A stretch of DNA of 64,000 nt from Turritopsis dohrnii (GCA_027922465.2 BQMF02000001.1:806001-870000); one strand, 5' to 3'; positions 39,362 through 50,485 are shown, numbered from the stretch's first letter. Numbers and translations are program-made. The notes: generated by a model not told the origin, from the letters alone.

Positions 39362-39695
39362 GGCGTATTCTCGTTGTTACATGGACGTGTGATAGTGACC
39401 TGATTATGAAAATAAAAGTTTTGATGACCGTCATTTATATCTTTTTTATTTTATATCCCACGTACAGTGGTTAAAAGAATGTTCTTTAAACCTTTTATCA
39501 AAAAACCAATTAAGTAAATCGACCCCACAAGATTTAAAAATGCAATAACAAAATAAGATAATAAGATTTTGAACGGCAGTGTTCTTTTGTCTTTCCTAAA
39601 AGCATTATATGGCATCTGTGTAGAGTTGATTAATAGACCTTCGTAAAGTATTTCACAACATCCAACCACGTCACAACATCCAACGCTTTGTTTTC

Positions 39696-39905
39696 AACCT
39701 GAATGACAACTATGTTTGCGTACAGTTTATCTAACAATTTCAGACCACTAAAACTATTTGGTGTAAACCTTATAAGATTTGTTTGGATAGCCGAGTTTAT
39801 GAACAACTCTTGCCTCGTTTTTTCAAACGCTTTTATGAGTGTTTTTACCGAAAAGTTTGGTGGTCTGAAATTGTTGATAAACACACTCTTTGCGTAGTTA
39901 AGCTG
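39696..39905. repeat. Small foldback element
   Basis: TATCTAACAATTTCAGACCAC (near 39728) is mirrored by GGTGGTCTGAAATTGTTGATA (near 39858), and flanking bases also pair (TGTTTGCGTA / ACTACGCAAAG-like). The unpaired centre is about 90 bp. Non-coding, MITE-like. A doubled word CCACAACAACTGATGT follows at 39939 and 39971. Confidence 0.6.
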
Positions 39906-40204
39906 AAAAGAATCTGTAGATAAATTTCAAAAGGATCATCCACAACAACTGATGTAGATAAAAGGAGCCTCCACAACAACTGATGTTATTGTTATTGATT
40001 TCTGAAGAAGCCAACTGTTTGCCTTGTCTAACTAGCATTTACCACTAATCACATGCAGGCCTCTGAACGAAACAAAAGAAAAAGAAAAAAATTGTAATGA
40101 AAGTTTTCTTTGTTTCTTTGTTAGCAAAAAACGTTAATAAGACTACTGTTATGACTGATCCCACCCACATCACCAACGCCTCTCGCCTAAGTGACCTCTC
40201 TCAT

Positions 40205-40306
40205 TTAAATTAGAGACAATAGAGAGTTTAATCAGTTGCGATGGCAACGTGGACGACGACGTGACGAACAAAATAATTCGATTAAGAGCAAATAAAAGTT
40301 TGAAGA
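40205..40306 (+). repeat. Older dispersed repeat split by the retrotransposon (left half)
   Basis: GTTGCGATGGCAACGTGGACGACGACG..CAAAATAATTCGATTAAGAG is continued after the insertion at 41764-41880 (AACTTATTTGATC..TTCAATTGATAAACTTA). The joined whole resembles 57970-58200 (GTGGACGACAACGCG, AAAAGTTTGAAGAACTTGCTTT, ATTCAATTGATAAACTTATTGC). The retrotransposon therefore landed in a pre-existing repeat. Confidence 0.75.
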
Positions 40307-41745
40307 TGATGTCATTAATAATAGCTTTTTTCCATCGCTATTTGACTCTCTTATTACCGATGACGATAGGAAATTATTTTCACTACTAATCCGATACGGT
40401 GGCCTTGGAATACCGATCCTCTCTGACATTGCTAAATCGAACTTCGAAACCTCGCTAGTAGTAACAGCACCGTTAGTTGCCATCATGATTGCACAGGGAA
40501 ATGAAATTCCAGACAGCTCAACAGTGAAAAAAATTGATGTCAGTCGAGAAGATTAAAAAGGAGGATAGTGTTAAGAACAGAGCTATCAATGTTACGAGCA
40601 GCTTACCACCAAAAACACAACGATCGGTTTTAGAAGCGAAAGAAAAAGGAGCTTCGAGTTGGCTGACGGTACTCCCACTTGAGGAATATGGTTTTGATTT
40701 AAATAAATCACAGTTCCGTGATGCGATAAAATTACGTTATGCAAAAGATCTACGTGGTCTACCCTCACATTGTCCATGTGGACAAAGTTTCGATGTCAAC
40801 CATGCCCTCAACTGTGAACGAGGGGGCTTTGTAATAATGAGACATAACAATATTCGAGACTATGAAGCAGAGCTTTTAAAGCAAGTTCTCAACGATGTGG
40901 AATTAGAACCACGTTTACAACCTTTGAATGGAGAAAAAGTGCAAGGTCTCACTGGAGACGATATTAGATCTGATATTCGTGCACGTGGTCTGTGGAGAAA
41001 TGGACAAAACGCTTTTTTGGACATAAGAGTGACCAATGCAAACGCAGACTCGCAGAACTCTATGACACTGCAAAAGATTTTAACAAAGCATGAACGGGGA
41101 AAAAAACGGCAGTATAATAGTAGGATAATGAATGTGGAACATGGAACCTTTACTCCATTAGTATTTTCTGTATGTGGGAGTCAAGGGGCCGAATGTTCCA
41201 CTTTTCACGCTCATTTAGCAAGTAAGATTTCTGCTAAGACAGGTGAACGTTATGAAAAGGTTATTTCGGTTATCAGATGTAAATTGTCTTTTCTCATTAT
41301 TCGATCGTGTCTTTTATGTATTCGAGGAAGTCGTTCTCTGGACAAACCGCCACCGCCGGAGAAGGTTCAGCCAGTGGACGATTTCTCTATTATATACGAT
41401 TTTGCTAGGTGTGTTTGATGATTTTGTTTGAAATCCTTGACTCAATCAGCGTTTTGCCTCCACTTATTTTGTGATTTAACCTGACTCAATTTGTGTTTCA
41501 CTTTGACTCAATGTCGTATGTTTGTTTGTTTTTGTTTTTTTTAACTCAACCTGCGCAACATTTATCTCCGTGCTATTTTATTTCGATACACAATAGTAGA
41601 GGCCTTTCTCATAGAAATTAGTTTTGAATCTATTTTATCTATTTTTTTTAAAATTTATATATAATATACATATCCGAATTTGTAATTTTTTAGTACCTTT
41701 CTGAAATATATACTTTTCCAACTAAAAAAAAAAAAAAATAAAAAA
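40307..41745 (+). mobile_element. 5'-truncated non-LTR retrotransposon, RLE-type C-terminus, 18-bp TSD
   Basis: CAAATAAAAGTTTGAAGA flanks the copy (40289-40306 and 41746-41763), and an A15 tract precedes the right TSD. Coding: KLFSLLIRYGGLGIPILSDIA (about 40365-40430), a frameshift near 40540, then 40534-41418 with HCPCGQSFDVNHALNCERGG (a Cys/His knuckle CxC..H..C), RHNNIRDYEAELL, RARGLWRNGQNAFLDIRV, EHGTFTPLVFSVCG and RSCLLCIRGSR. This string is the C-terminal part of non-LTR proteins common in cnidarians. The D..DxRV core suggests a PD-(D/E)XK (restriction-like) nuclease, which is my inference. The RT is absent. Only one frameshift, so fairly young. Confidence 0.8.
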
Positions 41746-41880
41746 CAAATAAAAGTTTGAAGAACTTATTTGATCAAGTATTCAATTGATAAACTTAAAG
41801 CGACTGGAAAGTTATTATAAAATTTATAAGAGAAAAAGACTCAACTCCATATAATCCCCTCTCCGATCTCAGCACGACTT

Positions 41881-42505
41881 CAAAACATGAATCTATCTAA
41901 TCTATCTATGTACGGCGAAGGTTTTTTAGGACCGCACTTACTAACTTAAAGTTCTTTTATTTCTATTTCTTTTTTTCTTTGCTCTCATGACCATGATATG
42001 TTTTCGTATATTTCGTGAGCTATATAGTGTATTTATCACATAGTCACAAAAAAAGGATCTTTCCCTGAAGGAAAAACAAAAAGACAGGTTTGAGTTACTT
42101 TTCACTGTGAAATTTAAGTAAACTTTAGTGACGTTTTTGATGTTGATATCCTTCGAAGATCAACTGCAGTGAAGAAGAAGCTTCAGAAGCAGTTTTAATT
42201 TTTTACTCTAACTTCAAAAAACCGTCTATTTCAAACAAACTATTTGTTTGTTATTTGATTTGTTTATTTTGTTTGAGTATTTGGGATAGATTTTCGTTTT
42301 TTAAAAAGTCTTTTTTTCTTATCTCTTTTGGCTCACGTTTCTCTTATAAAATATTTTTTTCAAAAAATTCATGGTTCTTAAAAGTATAAGCGAAATCTTT
42401 CGACCATCCGGCTCTCATAATGTAATTTTTGTAAGAAATGGAAAAGTAGAAGAAAAGAAAATCGAAAAATAGGTTTGAAAAAACTCATTAATTTCTTAAC
42501 GACCA
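41881..42505. other. Intergenic, nothing recognised
   Basis: AT-rich. A TCTAATCTATCTATG stutter lies near 41890. No coding motif or RNA gene seen. Confidence 0.4.
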
Positions 42506-42509
42506 ATTA

Positions 42510-42800
42510 AGCCTAGTTCAGACCTGACGATTACGACGATTAGAATAAAAATGGATCGTCGTAATCGCCAATAATCGCCAGGTGTGAATACTCTCAAGTA
42601 TTTCTAAATACTTGATATTCTGTCGTCGAAAACGCCAGGCGTTTACAACAATTACGACGATTACAAAAGTGTTCACATTAAGCCGGATCTCCACTAGACG
42701 AAAAAGTTCGCTCAAACTCCCGGCCGGACGTCTGAGATATCCGGCCAGACATCTTGTTTCCAAACTCACGATAGGATGTCCAAATCTGCCGCGGTAGCTA
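42510..42800. repeat. MITE-like GACGATTACGACGATT repeat
   Basis: GTTCAGACCTGACGATTACGACGATT (42517) and complement-like AATCGTCGTAATCGCCAATAATCGCCAGG alternate with ACGACGATTACAAAAGTGTTCACATTA (42654). A CTCCACTAGACG..CCGGCCGGACGTC segment follows. The inverted short words suggest one or two degraded MITEs. Confidence 0.4.
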
Positions 42801-42959
42801 TGTGACATCTGAGACTCTCAATTAGTGCAATACAATGTGTTTCAAAACGCTGGCTCCAAAAATTACCATCGCAGTTTTGAAGAAAATATCCAATTAATTT
42901 TAATACATAACTTTTTGTCTCATGAAACGTTCTTACAACGAAAGTTCGCTGCCGCCATC

Positions 42960-43034
42960 CCGTGCCCGGGCGCTTATTAGAGTAACAATAATACGTTCAA
43001 TGTCCTAAATAAGCGCCCGGGCGCTTATTAGAAA
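42960..43034. repeat. Pair of GCCCGGGCGCTTATTAGA words
   Basis: GCCCGGGCGCTTATTAGA occurs at about 42964 and 43015, and the second is preceded by ATAAGCGCCCGGGCGCTTAT, a perfect palindrome. A similar AAGCGCCGGGCGTTTATT lies near 27489. Probably ends of a MITE family. Confidence 0.6.
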
Positions 43035-43132
43035 CTAGCCGTAAATTTTAAACCTCGAATCCAGGGTTTCTTGCCTTTTCGATATACGGATGGCGGCCAT
43101 CCGTATATTTATATTTAAATTTTAATTTTACC

Positions 43133-43222
43133 TTGACAAAAGCATTATTAGAAATTAATGAATCTGATATCGAAGATGATCCTAATCTTGTTATCGACTC
43201 CGATCGAGAAGAAGACGTCGAT
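43133..43222 (+). pseudogene. Acidic ORF fragment, perhaps transposase N-terminus
   Basis: Open frame TKALLEINESDIEDDPNLVI + DSDREEDVD stops at the hAT-like end. Acid-rich N-termini of this kind precede piggyBac-type transposases, but no diagnostic motif is present. Low confidence. Confidence 0.25.
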
Positions 43223-44473
43223 CAGGGGCGGATCTAGGATTTTTTAAGGGTTAGGCAAATTTTTTTTGCCAAACACACATAAGGGCGCAATCGATGAAAT
43301 TTACGCCAGTTTACGCCCAATCTAATACATACTTTTCGAAGTGTAAAAAATATTAACTCGAATTCATTCGTCCTAACGTAAGTGAGTGTTGCAAGCCTGT
43401 ATTGTTGCACTAATGGAATAAGGGAAATAAACAAAAGAAAACTAATTGAGTATGAATGAAATGTTTTGAACTACGTTATGTAGGCCAAAATAATATTTTC
43501 TGCCAGATTGGAGGTTAAGTAAATAACCAATAAATTACTTCATCTGTTATCTTCTTCATTTTCTTGATTGCTTGTACATGAACAGGAAGAATCCACCAAA
43601 TGAAAACATACTTGTAATGAATCAAATAAATAAATTTTCAATCACCTATACCATGATAGGTTGGAACACTCAGATAAATACATGATATTTTATCTATGTA
43701 CTGGTCAAGATGGTCAGATAGAAAGAAAAGAAAAGAAATTATGTTAAAGCTTACCTCCCGTGAAAAAATAATTTATGTTAGAATAACGTATATTTACGTA
43801 TAATTTAGGAATATGAATCTGTAATTTAAAAGTCTAGAAATTGAGCCAACATGAAGCTTCGATAGGCCGCCATGTTGATTTCCCGATCAAAATCAAAATT
43901 CATAATGGCCAGCAGTTTGACGTCATACATTCCGTTAAATGCTGAGATGTCTCCGACCAAAAAAAACAGAATACCTCACATTTATTCTCAGAATAACTCA
44001 TTTGCTGCTCCGCTTTTTAGGAGGACGCGCGAAAAACTGTAACCACGTGTGTATTTCGAAATTTTTTAATGTGAGTTATGCCCCCTGTATCGGAACAAAA
44101 AATTATAAGCAATTTAAAGGAAAGTTTATGAATTTATATTAATTTGATCATTGGTATGTATTCTGCAAAAGTAAGTTTATTTACTTTTGTTGCTATTTAT
44201 TTTATTAGGATAATTTTCCACAAAGTTGCTAAGGCTAAAATAACACCGCCATCTTTTAAGTTCTTTTGGAATCGTTGAAAAATTTATCTCTGAAACACGT
44301 GGAGAAAATAAAGAAGAAGCTGACATTGGAAAAAGTCAAATTTATTTTTCCTGCCACACGAACATCGAGTAACCGAAGAATTATAAATAATATACATAAA
44401 GATGTGACCATGTATTCTGGCCTGTACGTAAGATGAGGAACAAATACACATGTTCTTATTAATGATTCAAATT

Positions 44474-44541
44474 TTAAACAAATATTTTGATGATTTATTA
44501 TATATATTAAACCAGTTTAAACAAATATTTTGATGATTTCC
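44474..44541 (+). repeat. Short direct duplication
   Basis: TTTAAACAAATATTTTGATG (plus ATTT) appears at about 44474 and 44516 in non-coding AT-rich DNA. Confidence 0.8.
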
Positions 44542-44740
44542 TTTTATTATCATTAGGTTGCGCATAATTCGAAAGTTTTAACAAACTTCGATACTTACAC
44601 ACGTTATGAGGCGTTCCAATGGCCGTAACATGGTCAATAAGAGATGACAAGTCCCATGAGTTGCAAAAGTTGTTAGGGCATTTACTGGTTTCAGACGTTT
44701 TTTCTTTTAATTATCTCCCACCTTTAAGTAGTCTGTTGGC

Positions 44741-45573
44741 TTGGCAAACCGAAATTACGGGAGTACAGAACATAGCGAGTGGCGAATTTTTCGTATTTTG
44801 GTTCTTTGGTTTACCACCCAACTAAATAAACAGACTAATGACATTTGGTGTCTTTACGCAAATTATGCCTCACGAAACTTATCACGGTCTGTGAAATCAC
44901 GAATGAAGTCATGTCAAACACCACCAAATGAAGTTTGCTTTATTGTCAATGTAGGGAAAAACCCTGATGGCACTACGTTTATGGGAAGTGACGGAAAGCC
45001 CGGATGTCACTGGACAATGGCAAAACTTATCCGGTCAGGCAATGTATTACATACATTATGGAGACTCCCTTGGTTGGCACATCCCACATGATTTTGTTAC
45101 CTACGTTGAGCAGTTGTCATCAGAACTGTGGGGAAGCAGAGGAATGATAACAATAACATAACCCAATATCACATGCTTCGGGAATGAAAAAATGCAGTGA
45201 TTGCGCAGCACTTAACTATCCACTTCAGTCTTGTGGAAGTGTATGTGGTGTTGTTGCAATTGTTATGGCTGCAATAGGGATATTGAAAAGAGATTATTTT
45301 GAATCTATGCTGACAAATGTGAACGGCCATACTGCTTTTTAAAAGACCCCACAAAGTATTCAAAAATATCTGCGACAGGTATTAATGGCATGGATAGCGG
45401 AGCATCATGTAACTTCGTCATATGTTACATGGTCAATTGTTTCCAACGAAGTTTCTGACTCAGATGAAGATGAAAACATTCACAGATGCGAAACAGCTAC
45501 TACCATCAAAAGTGAAAAGAATTCAATCACTAAAGAAAACTCCCTCCAACCAATGATCGATGATCGAATGTGA
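44741..45573 (+). pseudogene. ULP1/SENP-like (C48) cysteine protease, frameshifted
   Basis: Catalytic landmarks in order: PGCHWTMAKL (His in HW, about 45000), GDSLGW followed by P.DF..Y...L (Asp, about 45064-45110), and PLQSCGSVCGVVAIVM (Cys nucleophile in the QSCGxxCG box, about 45222-45265). They match the His-Asp-Cys order of adenain/ULP1 enzymes, which cleave SUMO-like proteins or viral and transposon polyproteins. A frameshift near 45020 and stops near 45160 and 45340 disable it. The acidic tail (SDSDEDEN) ends at 45573. The upstream part (44619-44800) is not recognised. Confidence 0.65.
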
Positions 45574-46842
45574 AGAGTGTTCTATATGGTTTCACTGGTA
45601 AAGTGATTATATACAATTTGTAAAAAGATTGATTTTTTGCTGTGATTTCTTACAAACAAAACTTTTGTTTATTATATTAGGGATTGCGTGGGTTTAAATG
45701 AAGAACCAAAACGTTGGACTTGTGATAAGTAGTGTACATCACTTGAAAAAAAGAAAAAGAATTCGTAATGAAAAAACAATGATCATACATTGTAATTCTC
45801 TGTTATGCTGAAAGAAAAGAACACATTTTCGCACGCTCTCATTCGCTGTGTTTTCGACTCTTCTCCGTGTGTTTCAAAAAACACAAATCGGTTAATCCGA
45901 AATCCGAATTCATGCAATTTCGGGTCGGAGACATCTCAGCATTTAACGGAATGTGACGTCATGAGGTTGCTCATCGCACATGAAAACATTGAGAAATGAA
46001 AGTAAACACAGCAGAAAAATGTTTCTCAGAGCTCTAAGATCGGTATATTATGTTACTTTATGCTTCAACTACCCCCGTCGATAATTTTGTTTGCAGCAGA
46101 CAATGCGTACAAATAAAAAAATATTAAAAGAAGAAGAAAATAAAATTACTTGAAGCAGAACTGATAACAGAACTAATAACAACGAAGCTAACAACAACTA
46201 TAAAATAATGAAAAACATAATGAAATAGCGTAAGTTTTCAATTCAAACCTGAATTAAAAGATAAATCGACTACTGATTTAAATTCTTTGGGAAAGTTTTC
46301 ACAAGGAATGTACGATGACATCGTCGATGTGGAGAAGCGCACATAAATATTCTCCAAGGTGTTGTTGCATTTCGTTACAATGTCAACATAAAAGGCGTGC
46401 ATAAAATCATTTTGCTATCATAAGTTAGGAATTTTGAATTGAGGAGAGTTGCAAAATCTGCGTCTGCATATATTTAGTTGTTGCCTCCTATATTAGAAAA
46501 TTTGTAAGGATTTCATTACTCCTTAGAGGCCTACTGGAAGCTTAAAGAAATAGTGCCTTTATGTTACATTTGTGTTCTGAAGATATTTGAGAAAAAATTC
46601 AAAGTAAATGCTCAATATAAAATAGAATTGTGCACAGAGTGTTCACGTGGCTTGGTTTGCGGAGACCTCGCTTTTCTAACGAAACCTCATAAAAATTAAC
46701 TTGTGTTCAAATATGAGAAATTGTCAGCCTGATTTGTGGAGTCGTCATTCTGTGACCGACAAAAACGAAAATGACATCCCCTCCTTATATAAATACTAAA
46801 TAATGGTTAGGGATTGTTCACAAATGACGTCAACCAATTTTT

Positions 46843-46927
46843 CAAACTTTTTGACCCCCCTCCCCCCTCTGTCAACCTGCGTCAACTTTGCGTTGCCCCC
46901 CCCCCCCCCCCTCCCCACCCACCCCCT
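46843..46927 (+). repeat. C-rich tract at the left edge of the numt
   Basis: GACCCCCCTCCCCCCTCTGTC..GTCAACTTTGCG followed by C16 and CTCCCCACCCACCCC. The counterpart at 54550-54620 (CTCCCCCCCTTCCCCCCCGC, ACCCCCCTCTCCCCCT) marks the opposite edge. Part of the Harbinger-like element, not mitochondrial. Confidence 0.7.
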
Positions 46928-46944
46928 TTCATGTATGTGAAAAA

Positions 46945-47011
46945 ATACATAAATAAAAAAAATAAAAATAAAAAAGTGACCAAATGCGATAGAAAAATCA
47001 AGTTGGGACAT
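46945..47011 (-). pseudogene. atp8: Numt: atp8 N-terminal fragment
   Basis: Starts ATG at 47011 with [19 protein letters not shown], in the style of cnidarian ATP8 (M-P/S-QLD..). It lies directly downstream of cox2, as in hydrozoan mtDNA, and is cut off at the numt edge near 46945. Nuclear copy, non-functional. Confidence 0.65.
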
Positions 47012-47039
47012 AACAAGGAATGCTGGATTCGAACCAACA

Positions 47040-47729
47040 CTATTTTTCTTGAGAAACTCAAGAAATTTTTCTTGAGAAACTCCCTCAACTACTATAGGCA
47101 TAAAAGAATGATCAGAACCACATATTTCAGAACATTGACCATAATATACTCCTGGTCTGTCAATAAGGAATCCAACCTGATTCAATCTACCAGGTATAGC
47201 ATCAGCTTTAACACCCAAAGAAGGAACAGCAAAACAATGTATTACATCTGCCCCTGTAACAATAACTCTTACTTGAGTATTAACAGGTAATACTAATCTA
47301 TTATCTACTTCTAATAATCTCAAATCCCCTAAACTCTAAAGATCCTTCTTTTATATCAGAATATTCATAAGATCAATATCATTGATGACCTATAGCTTTA
47401 ATAGTCAAAGAAGGATCAACAATTTCATCCATAGAATATAACAATTGTAAAGAAGGAAAAGCTATAAATAATAAAACGACAGCGGGAATTAACGTTCAAA
47501 CAATTTCTATCAAAGTTCCTTCAACAAGAAACTTATAATAATGTTTATTAAACATGGCAGAAATCATCATTCAACCCACTATCACTAAAATAACTATTAT
47601 TATAAACATGATATTATCATGAAAAAAAATCAGATCCTGAGAAACAGGTGATCCGCTATCCTGAAAACTTAATTGACCTATCTCAGCTGCATCGTTATAA
47701 AAAGGTAAATATAAAAAACTCTTCATCAT
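47040..47729 (-). pseudogene. cox2: Numt: cox2
   Basis: Cytochrome c oxidase subunit 2 copy. Start ATG 47729 (MMKSFLYLPFYNDAAEIGQL). Conserved Trp positions are TGA (VGW, EIVW, HQWYWSYEYSD), readable only with the mitochondrial code. CuA ligands are present: IHCFAVPS (His) and [13 protein letters not shown] (Cys, Cys, His, Met). Between KEGSLEF and [11 protein letters not shown] about a dozen codons are missing, with a frame change near 47330, so the copy is broken. The C-terminus runs into a 17-bp duplicated word (TTTTTCTTGAGAAACTC, 47043 and 47067). Sits head to head with rnl. Confidence 0.9.
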
Positions 47730-47764
47730 ATTAGACTATAAATAGAATAAAAAAACTTATAAGA

Positions 47765-48117
47765 TAAAAAAAGTTTACTTCCACCTTTTTAAACAAATAG
47801 ATACATTAATTAATTATAATAGGGTTTTTCATAAAGTTAGCAAAAATTAAAATAAAAAACTTTATAAAAATATATTTACAAAAAGAACTGAAACATCTTA
47901 GTATATTGATACCAAAAAAAGAATTGAAAGTAATGGCGAATGAAATCAATTCCTAAAAGATTCTAAAGAAAAAATGAATTTCACAAAGGTAAAATGAAAA
48001 ACACCTATAAAGAAAGTACCGTGAGGGAAATAGAAATCAATTAATTAATAAAAAATAATGAAAAACATTTACCTTTTGTATAATGGACTTATAAGAAAAA
48101 AGGTTTGTAAGCTAAAA
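47765..48117 (+). pseudogene. rnl: Numt: large-subunit rRNA gene, 5' part
   Basis: Contains ACTGAAACATCTTAGTA, AGTACCGTGAGGGAAATAG (universal LSU AGUACCGUGAGGGAAAG region) and ACCTTTTGTATAATGG (LSU position near E. coli 570). Interrupted at 48117 by an insertion; continues at 48777. Confidence 0.85.
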
Positions 48118-48769
48118 CATACATTCCAACCCTCCCGATATGACCAGGAGACTCCCGATCTCAAGATGACAATCCCGATCTCCCGATGAGCCAGATGATC
48201 TCCTGATATCAGGATATGAAAAGGCCACATTTTTTCAAAATGTGCTAATTTTAATGGCAAGCTCGCAGTTCAACATATATCACTCCACAAAGCGGCAAGC
48301 AAGCGCCGCCTGTGTACAGATTGCCGGTTGTAGCTAGTCGGTGCCGGCATTATGGTAAAAAATAGCATATGTAAATTAACCTCTTTTCTAGGGCCCTTTA
48401 ATGTTTTTCATTACAAAATGATAAAAATAATAAATAAAAAAGCATACAAAAGCAAAATTGAAAGGCAAATTTTGGAGAATTTCGTATATTTTCAAATGTT
48501 TGAAAAGATTCAAAACACTGTTCCGCTTTTTGCATTGAAAATGAGTATAAATTTTCAGGTTTGCCCGTGGGTACCCTGAGTAGAAGTTCAATGAAATAGT
48601 TCATGGCGACAGTCCTCATCACTGACTAGTTTGAATCTCAAAATTATTCTTCAAGATGGCGCTTTCCGGCGTTCTAGACAAAGATAAAACCCAAAATTCC
48701 CACCTCGGCCCCAACCATGGTTCACCCTCAGCAAAACTCCCGATATCAGATTCTCTAGGGTTGGAAAAG
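48118..48769. mobile_element. 652-bp insertion in the numt rRNA, GCTAAAA duplicated
   Basis: GCTAAAA is on both sides (48111-48117, 48770-48776), and rRNA-like sequence continues across. Ends share TTCCAACCCT (48125) / AGGGTTGGAA (48757-48766), and CCCGATAT / ATATCGGG lie nearby, giving a short imperfect inverted repeat. Contains repeated CTCCCGAT words (48139-48200). The 7-8 bp duplication fits hAT- or similar-type MITEs. No coding content; its ORFs lack motifs. Confidence 0.65.
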
Positions 48770-48776
48770 GCTAAAA

Positions 48777-50230
48777 AAATTACGAATAAATAAACCTTAC
48801 CCGAAACCAAACGATCTAATTGTGAACAACTTTAAGAGTTAATCAATAAATGTGGAATAATTTTTGAGAGATTTGCAATTAGCAGCGAAAAACTAACCGA
48901 GTTTGGATATAGCTGGTTTTCTACGAAATTTATTTAAGTAAAACCCCTTAGGCGAGGGTTAAAGATATTTAATTCAAACATTAAATATCAAAAAGTAAAC
49001 AAACTTAATCAGAAATGAAGATGTTGAATCATTTATAATAAAATAACTTAAACATAAAAACAACAAAAAAGTAGGATTAGAAACAGCCATCTTTAAAAAA
49101 GTACGTAAAAGTTTTTTTGTTAAAAGAATTAAGTTCAAAATTTAACACTAAAAATGAATCAAAATTCTGAATATTAGAGTAGTAGAATATATTGTATTAT
49201 AAATTGAAAAACTAACAATAGAAATCATATAAGTATGAGTAAAACAAAAGATATACCCAAGAATTCTTATTTTAATTCATGAATAAGTAAAGACAGATTC
49301 TCAATAAATAAGGAATTCTAACTAAAAAAATTAAAAGAAAAAATAGTTAAAAAAAACTGTATCGATCTAAATCAAGAGGGTATAAAAATAAAAAGAAATT
49401 TTACTTAAGGAACTCGGCAAAATTAATATCGACTGTTTACCAAAAACATAGCCCTCGTAAAAATCGAAGGTGTGACCTGCCCAATGATTATTAATTCAAA
49501 AGACTTGAAAAATCTTAAAAATAATTAAACGGACGCGGTAACCTGACCGTGGTAATGTAGCATAATCAATCGCCATTTAATTGATGGATAGTATGAATGG
49601 TTAAACGAATATTACACTGTCTCAAGTAAAAATTTTATGAAATTAAGATAATAGTTAAGACGCTATTTCAAACTGTAAGACGAAAAGACCCTATAGAGCT
49701 TAACTATAAACTTTTTTGATAAAGATCATCAAAAAATGATTATAAAAGAAAGTTAGGTAGTTTAGTTGGGGCGACTGTCTTCTAAAAAGAACGAAGACTA
49801 GCAAAGTTAATAAAAATAACTTATTGTTTAATAAATTTATTTAACAATTACAAAAGTAGGCTATAATGACCCATTGAACTTAAGAAAGTAAATCAATGAT
49901 TAAAAAATAAAAGCTACCTTAGGGATAACAGGATAATTTTGTTTTAGAGATCATATCGAAGACAAAGTTTGTCACCTCTATGTTGAATTGAGATATCCTG
50001 ATAATGCAGAAGTTATCAAAGGTAGGTCTGTTCGACCTTTAAAATCTCACATGATTTGAGTTCATTCCGTCGCAAGACAGGAAGGTTTCTATCTACAGTT
50101 ATTAAAAATAAAAAAGAGACTTTTAGTACGAAAGGAAAAAAGCTACTCGAAAACAAGACACAAGAAAACTTGATTGAAGCTAAAACACTAGAATGAATAT
50201 CTAACTCTCCACCAGATCTTCACACCTACA
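48777..50230 (+). pseudogene. rnl: Numt: large-subunit rRNA gene, middle and 3' part
   Basis: LSU landmarks in order: CCTTACCCGAAACCAAACGATCTA (48796), GACTGTTTACCAAAAACAT (49428), GGTGTGACCTGCCCAATG (49470), GGTAACCTGACCGTGGTAATGTAGCATAATCA (49539), AGACGAAAAGACCCTATAGAGCTT (49678), TTAGGGATAACAGGATAA (49919, peptidyl-transferase loop) and TTAGTACGAAAGGA (50118, sarcin-ricin loop). Orientation is opposite to cox2, matching the inverted rnl of hydroidolinan mtDNA. The 3' end is lost near 50230-50260 at the GC-rich filler. Confidence 0.93.
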
Positions 50231-50264
50231 ATGAACTTCCGCTTATATTTTATAATAAAACAAC

Positions 50265-50485
50265 CTCTGCCCGTCCACGCCCTCACCTGCCCCCCCATCC
50301 GAACACTCCCGGCGCCGCGGGTCGCCCGCTCCGCATCCGTCGTCACTCGCCGACACCGCGCCACCCCCAAGCCCGCCGTCGCTCCCGCTGCCCGGACGAC
50401 CGACCGCCCGTCCGGCCTGTCGCCTCGAGGCTCGCGACCCCCACCCCCCTAAACCCCGCGGCTCCTCAAATCTTTACCCCCACCC
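50265..50485. other. Very GC-rich filler between two mtDNA fragments
   Basis: About 220 bp, strongly C-rich on the plus strand (e.g. CGGCGCCGCGGGTCGCCCGC), in contrast to the AT-rich mtDNA on both sides. It lies exactly where the rnl 3' end meets a truncated cob. Not recognised as rRNA or protein. It could be filler picked up during end joining (spacer rDNA would fit the composition) or a mtDNA end sequence. Open frames are a by-product of GC content. Confidence 0.6.

Larger units (their letters stand above)
43918..45961. mobile_element. 2-kb inverted-repeat element carrying a ULP1-like protease relic
   Basis: TGACGTCATACATTCCGTTA.. (43918-43958) is mirrored by ..TAACGGAATGTGACGTCA (45923-45961), about 40 bp with few mismatches. 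The ULP1-like frame lies inside. No TSD recognised and no transposase identified. C48 proteases are found in several eukaryotic DNA transposons, so this may be the cargo or second gene of such an element. Confidence 0.6.

Noticed and set aside
47011..47050. tRNA-like T-arm (GTTGGTTCGAATCCAGC) next to cox2
   Set aside because: A T-stem and loop can be drawn, but no matching acceptor 5' strand, D-arm or anticodon arm was found, so no tRNA gene is called. It could be the remnant of a mitochondrial tRNA between cox2 and atp8.
48777..50230. Nuclear 28S rRNA gene
   Set aside because: Length, AT-richness, and position beside cox2, cob and nad4 show it is mitochondrial large-subunit rRNA in a numt.
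50231..50452. Proline/arginine-rich ORFs in the GC-rich filler
   Set aside because: Both strands are open because GC-rich DNA lacks stops. No domain or homology pattern is visible.
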